Shown here: one piece after another, positions 59,906 to 64,000 of the stretch
How positions within the stretch are numbered: the first letter of the stretch is position 1
Layout of the letters: every line of letters begins with the position of its first letter
From: Ptiloglossa arizonensis
Taxonomy: Eukaryota > Arthropoda > Insecta > Hymenoptera > Colletidae
DNA length: 64,000 nt
Direction: 5' to 3'
NCBI RefSeq assembly: GCF_051014685.1
Contig: NC_135056.1
Coordinates: forward strand, 6,262,001-6,326,000
Notes under the pieces: generated by a model
What the model was told of the DNA's origin: nothing
Database searches by the model: none
What the model saw: the letters and a program-made list of their open reading frames with translations, nothing else
Position numbers and translations under genes: made by a program

Positions 59906-61240
59906 TTGAAAATTGTTATTAGTATCGTAAACGTTACTATGCTTTCAAACCATTCGCGTAGAATAATAGCGAACGAAGAAGATGCAATAATTAATTGATA
60001 AAATATACATCTGCGAAAACAATTCTACGGAAAGTAAACGATTCGATGTTTAAAATTTTCCGCTCTTACGTTCTCGAATGTGTTAGAAGTTTTAAACACG
60101 ATTTTAATAGGAAAATAAATTGTATCTTGTCGTTCCGTGAACTACAAAATTATAGATCTGCAATTAAATTTTGACAAAGTATTATAAGTTAAGAATTCAT
60201 TCGATAATTAGACCGCGATTTAGATTTTTAAATCCATTTCCTATAATATTTTTACGACATCGCGTAAATTTGACTGTGAATAAGATTAATGCGATTAGAA
60301 ACTCGCTCGGCGGTCGACTTGTTAATCGATACGTCTATTGATAATAATTGGAAAAATACATTGCGTTAAAATTGCGAGAAATGTCACCGTTACAATTTCC
60401 ATTCTTTTTTAATTCGAAATATTTCCGCGTATTTGAGCATTCCGTGTTTAAATTTATGAAATATTTCGTTCTCTTGTTCAGTGTTTCGCTACAATATTTA
60501 AAATAACTTTTAAATAAATAGCGTGGTAGCAATTTCAATGTTCCGTCATTTTACAATACTTATCGACGTTTCCAACAGTTTCAGGAAACAATAAATAGTG
60601 TACGATAAAAGTGTAATTTAGATGCCATATGGTTATTATCGCGCGACATTTTCCTTTGTTCGTGCATCGATGTTACATCGGTGCCTCGATGTCGACCATT
60701 TCAAGCGGAATAATTGTAGTTTAACACGCGATAACAATTGTTTAATTACTCCTATTTTATCGAGTAAGATTCTTATTATCGCTCGTAGTATATTCGCGTT
60801 GTCGCGCGACCGAGCAGCGTGTACGAAAAGATCCATTGCTTCCAAACATCGAAACAAGTTGCTCAATGCACATCAGCGATTATCGATATCAATTCCACGA
60901 CGCAACGAGAAAATTATAGACCAAAGATACAAACGTTGATCCACAAAGTACGGTGTAGTCGTAACGAACTATTTATCGTCGTTCAATCTACTCGACCGTG
61001 TGTTTACAATCATCGGAACGCGAAAAAACACCATTACGATAAAAGATCAAACACTTCGATATCCATTAAAGAAACCAGCGAACGAAAATGTACAAACTAA
61101 GGGTAATAAAAAATATAAAAGAAAAGGAATTAGCCACTTGCAATACGATGAGAATAAACCTATCTTAAACGCAATACGTAAACACCGATTGGTCACGATT
61201 GCGTGGTTGCAGGTTTCGTCGTCGTAACTAACGAGAAATT
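59906..61240. other. AT-rich spacer without supported genes
   Basis: Overlapping plus and minus frames near 60620-61230 (up to 105 codons) are Arg/Lys/Ser-rich, with no recognisable motif. No repeats seen. Confidence 0.4.
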
Positions 61241-62830
61241 TGAATTTTATTTCCGACTCGAGTTCAAAATACCCGCGGAACGTTCATTCCGAGAACTCCG
61301 AGCCGGAACGACAGTCTTCCCGACGAAGACTCGGTGAACGTTTACGCATACCTCGCGTTAGTTGCTATACCCTGGACGAAGAAAGATTCAACGTCGAGGG
61401 AAATCCTAAGGATAGAACCACCGCCTCGATTACAAATCCTCCGAGGGTGGGGGATGGTGACGCTGAGAGAAAACTCCCCCGCGTGCAAGCTGGCCAGTCG
61501 TTTCACGAAAGGTACGGGGCACAGGTTGGAGAGCAGGTGCAGCTCGTTCTCGAAGGCAGCGATATTTGGGGCACACGGGTCGAATCCATCCGTAGTAACC
61601 CGGTAGGACCCCCAGGTACGCGAGTGTCCCCTGCGAGAGATTGGTAAGCGGCGTCTAATCGGTCGCGACGACGGTAAACATTCCGACGACGAGCGTGGGT
61701 GCATGTAGAATCGGCGAAACGCGTTCGACGTGCCGCCGGAAGGACGGCGTGTGGCGGAGAGGCGAAAGATTGAACAGGACAAGAGAGGAGAAGGAGGGTC
61801 CGATGGGCTGGTACCCACCCAGTTGGAGGTGGCACAAGGAGGTGGGACTCTTCGCCTCGTTCTCCACTTTCAGTGGCAAGTCCGAAGAGGCAGTCACAAC
61901 GCGACTGCTCTAAGAGCCGGGCCGCCCGCCGCCACTCGACCGCACACCTGTGCACAGGACCGTGCACCTACGGCCGCGCACACCTGTACGACCTGCACAC
62001 AACGGAGCGGTGGTTGACAGTCGACGCGGCGCGTCCACCACCTGCGGAATTCCACGCGTGTCGCCGCGATATCGGCGCGCGTGTACGCCTCGGCTGTGAT
62101 ACGGAAACACGAAGGGAGAAAACAAACGAAAGAAACGAACGGTCAATGATCGGTCAAGCCTACGAGGGTCCACTTGTCGCGCGTTACGGAAGCGGTGGAT
62201 CCGCACGCGGGACGCGGAACCTGTGCTGTGATACGTGTACCTCCTGCAACAGCTGTCGAGTTCCACGTGTTCCCGCAGAGAGGATGTGATCTGACAACGG
62301 ACCGACCGAATCGAGGAACCACCACGGGATATTTTTACGTACGTTTCAAGGTACAAACGATTATCGATGCGTTTCCAACGGAAGTAAAACCTCGATCGGA
62401 CGTGTCGTTTACTATTGGAACCGGTGACCGTATGATGTAACGGTGGTGTTTTCTGGTGCGGAAGTAGAATTTTCGGGATCGTGTCGCGTCGCCGTTAGAC
62501 GCGCGAGAACACGCGTCACGAGAACGTATTCGTGGAGGTTAGTCGTCCTTAGGGGTAGGTTTCGATACTTGGACTCGGATTTACGGTTGTTCGTGTTGTT
62601 TCTTGTATATTAAGAGCGTGGATGAAGTTTCGATCGATTCACGTACGGTGAACGGTGCGTACTTCCCGATCCACGTTCTGCTTCACTTTCACGTGCGCGA
62701 GATCATCTTTGTATCGTTACACGGCGATAGCTAATTGGAACTCGCGCGAAATTATTGCGACGCGTTCGACTATTTATAGTTGGACGAAATAGAGAGCGAC
62801 GCCGCGAGGTGCCAGCGTAATCGCGCGTTA
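61240..62830. promoter_or_regulatory. CpG-rich island near the right end
   Basis: CpG-dense mixed sequence with a purine-rich stretch at 61735-61810 and a CACCTGTGCAC-bearing block at 61940-62000. All six frames are open for long stretches. E-box-like CACCTG/CACGTG-type strings are scattered. It resembles the other islands but is less repetitive, which makes it the likeliest place for an unrecognised exon. Confidence 0.4.
61342..61818 (-). other. unassigned 158-codon open frame
   Basis: The minus-strand frame contains a stretch with ordinary protein-like composition (FDPCAPNIAAFENELHLL, then SNLCPVPFVKRLASLHAGEF). A TCTCTCGCAG acceptor-like string lies in the minus strand just before 61634, so the frame could include an exon. 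The neighbouring minus-strand frame (61503-61967) and the plus-strand frame (61240-61647) are also open here, as expected in GC-rich DNA, so coding is unproven. No domain is recognised. Confidence 0.15.
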
Positions 62831-62991
62831 CGATAAATATAGTTTTCCTCGTTCCCGAAACTTTGTACAACCGGAAGTGTTCCAACGAATCCGCGACCTG
62901 AAGAAATTTCTAGATAGGATAAATGTCCCGTTTATGGACATATTTCTCCACGATCGCCGTTTTCGAATATCAATGAAAATTCTCGGTATTC

Positions 62992-63031
62992 TGTGTGTGT
63001 GTGTGTGTGTGTTTTTTTTTTCTTTTTTTTA
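62992..63031. repeat. (TG)n followed by poly-T
   Basis: TG dinucleotides 62992-63011, then T runs broken by a C to about 63031. The TG part can adopt Z-DNA. Confidence 0.93.
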
Positions 63032-64000
63032 TTTTTGGCTACGTTACAACGCGAGTGAAGATTTTACCGGGTACGAGAGACATCGTTCGCTTTTTCCGTA
63101 AGAGTAGTCGGTTCTTCTATATTTAAATTCTCGAGAATCGAGGCAGAAACGTCCGAGTATTCGACCATAGATGACGCAGTCATTCCCGTATCGATATACC
63201 TGCGAGTGGTGTAACGAAAAGCATACTGATTTATTTCTAACATTTAGCTGTCGAATCGGGGCGAACAATTGTTTATAATTTACGTTGAATTCGTGTGCAA
63301 ACTGTTCACTATGGTTGTGATTTTGCCGCGTCGTTTGTTTCAAATAATGAACACGGTGTTACCGGTATCGGTAAACTGAACTTATAGTTTATCAAAAATA
63401 GAGAACGTAATACTTTTACCGAACTGTTGGCAACTGAATCGACGAAACGAGTTGAAAGTGTCGACGACTAGATCAACGTTGAAATTACGCTCGTTTACGG
63501 TTAAATAACAAAATATCTATTCGTTTGGATATCTATCGATCTCCTTTAAATATCTACTCTCAAAGAATTAAGAAACGCGTGTGTTCTTGTGACACACTAG
63601 TACAGTTCGTTCGTCGACGATTTTAGTTATTACGATCTTATTAACGTTCGAAAAAAACCAGACGCGCAGTTTATCCGAAAAGTTCTTCATTACAATAGCG
63701 CGAATATATTAGAGTTTTCCATACAGAATGGTGAATTTCATGGACGCGTAAAATTGTTTACAATTTCATAATCGGTAATTCACGTATGACAATTTAAAAA
63801 CCGATCGCGACAGGATAGATATTTGCTCGATTATTTTCTAGACAAAGTGGTAGATCACGCGCAACGGATCGAAGTGAAATTCGAGCACGTAAGTAAGTTT
63901 CTCGCGCGAATTTCAATTAATATTACGACTGCTGTTCGTAATGTTACGATACGTACTTCCGGTGAATAAATACGTGGCAAGGGATCGTCCCGGCGCGCCG
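63032..64000. other. mixed AT-rich end segment, nothing recognised
   Basis: No supported gene or element. The last bases (CCCGGCGCGCCG) turn abruptly GC-rich and may open another island beyond the window. Confidence 0.4.

Overview
This is eukaryotic DNA, probably insect and most likely Hymenoptera (bee or ant type). The reasons are an AT-rich, repeat-poor background that keeps abundant CpG (many TCGA, CGTACG and ACGCG strings), blocks of GC/CpG-rich sequence with microsatellites, and old mariner, Tc1 and piggyBac type DNA transposon relics. There are no operons, Shine-Dalgarno-led genes, rRNA, convincing tRNA or CRISPR arrays. The order-level placement is inference; I could not search a database.

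I find no protein-coding host gene or exon that I can support. The open frames are either short and typical of chance in AT-rich DNA, or sit in low-complexity GC-rich tracts and give Ser, Thr, Arg or Glu runs. The window therefore looks like intergenic or long-intron sequence. Its structure is a series of CpG-rich islands (about 1-530, 5180-8370, 10560-13010, 15330-16500, 23940-26270, 34930-36480, 42140-42880, 55360-57180, 61240-62830) separated by AT-rich stretches. The islands look regulatory. They carry E-boxes (including a tandem pair CACGTG-6 nt-CACGTG at 7697-7714), GAGA-type purine tracts, a YY1/Pho-like site and homeodomain-like AT cores. Several show a purine-rich half followed by a pyrimidine-rich half on the + strand. 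Outside the islands, two compact motif clusters stand out: CAGGTA/TACCTG sites at 48985-49249 and CACGTG sites at 52119-52198.

The mobile DNA is the best supported content. (1) A mariner-type MITE at 933-1097 has a relative at 41905-42108. (2) A piggyBac-type MITE lies at 10200-10438 with exact TTAA duplications. (3) A decayed Tc1-like element (29565-31367) has long inverted ends, a broken transposase and a 3-copy tandem repeat of about 222 bp just inside its left end. (4) A cluster at 41.3-43.6 kb holds a long foldback element, the second mariner MITE, and a 740-bp element whose left end is a 36-bp x3 array of the mariner terminus and whose interior holds two palindromes, one with 20-bp perfect arms. 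(5) A second Tc1-type non-autonomous element lies at about 59347-59905. (6) A frameshifted transposase-like remnant lies at 40240-40565. Two different repeats are arranged A-B-B-A between 44.5 and 46.6 kb.

Stretches described as holding nothing were read by eye only; a weak exon or non-coding RNA could be missed.
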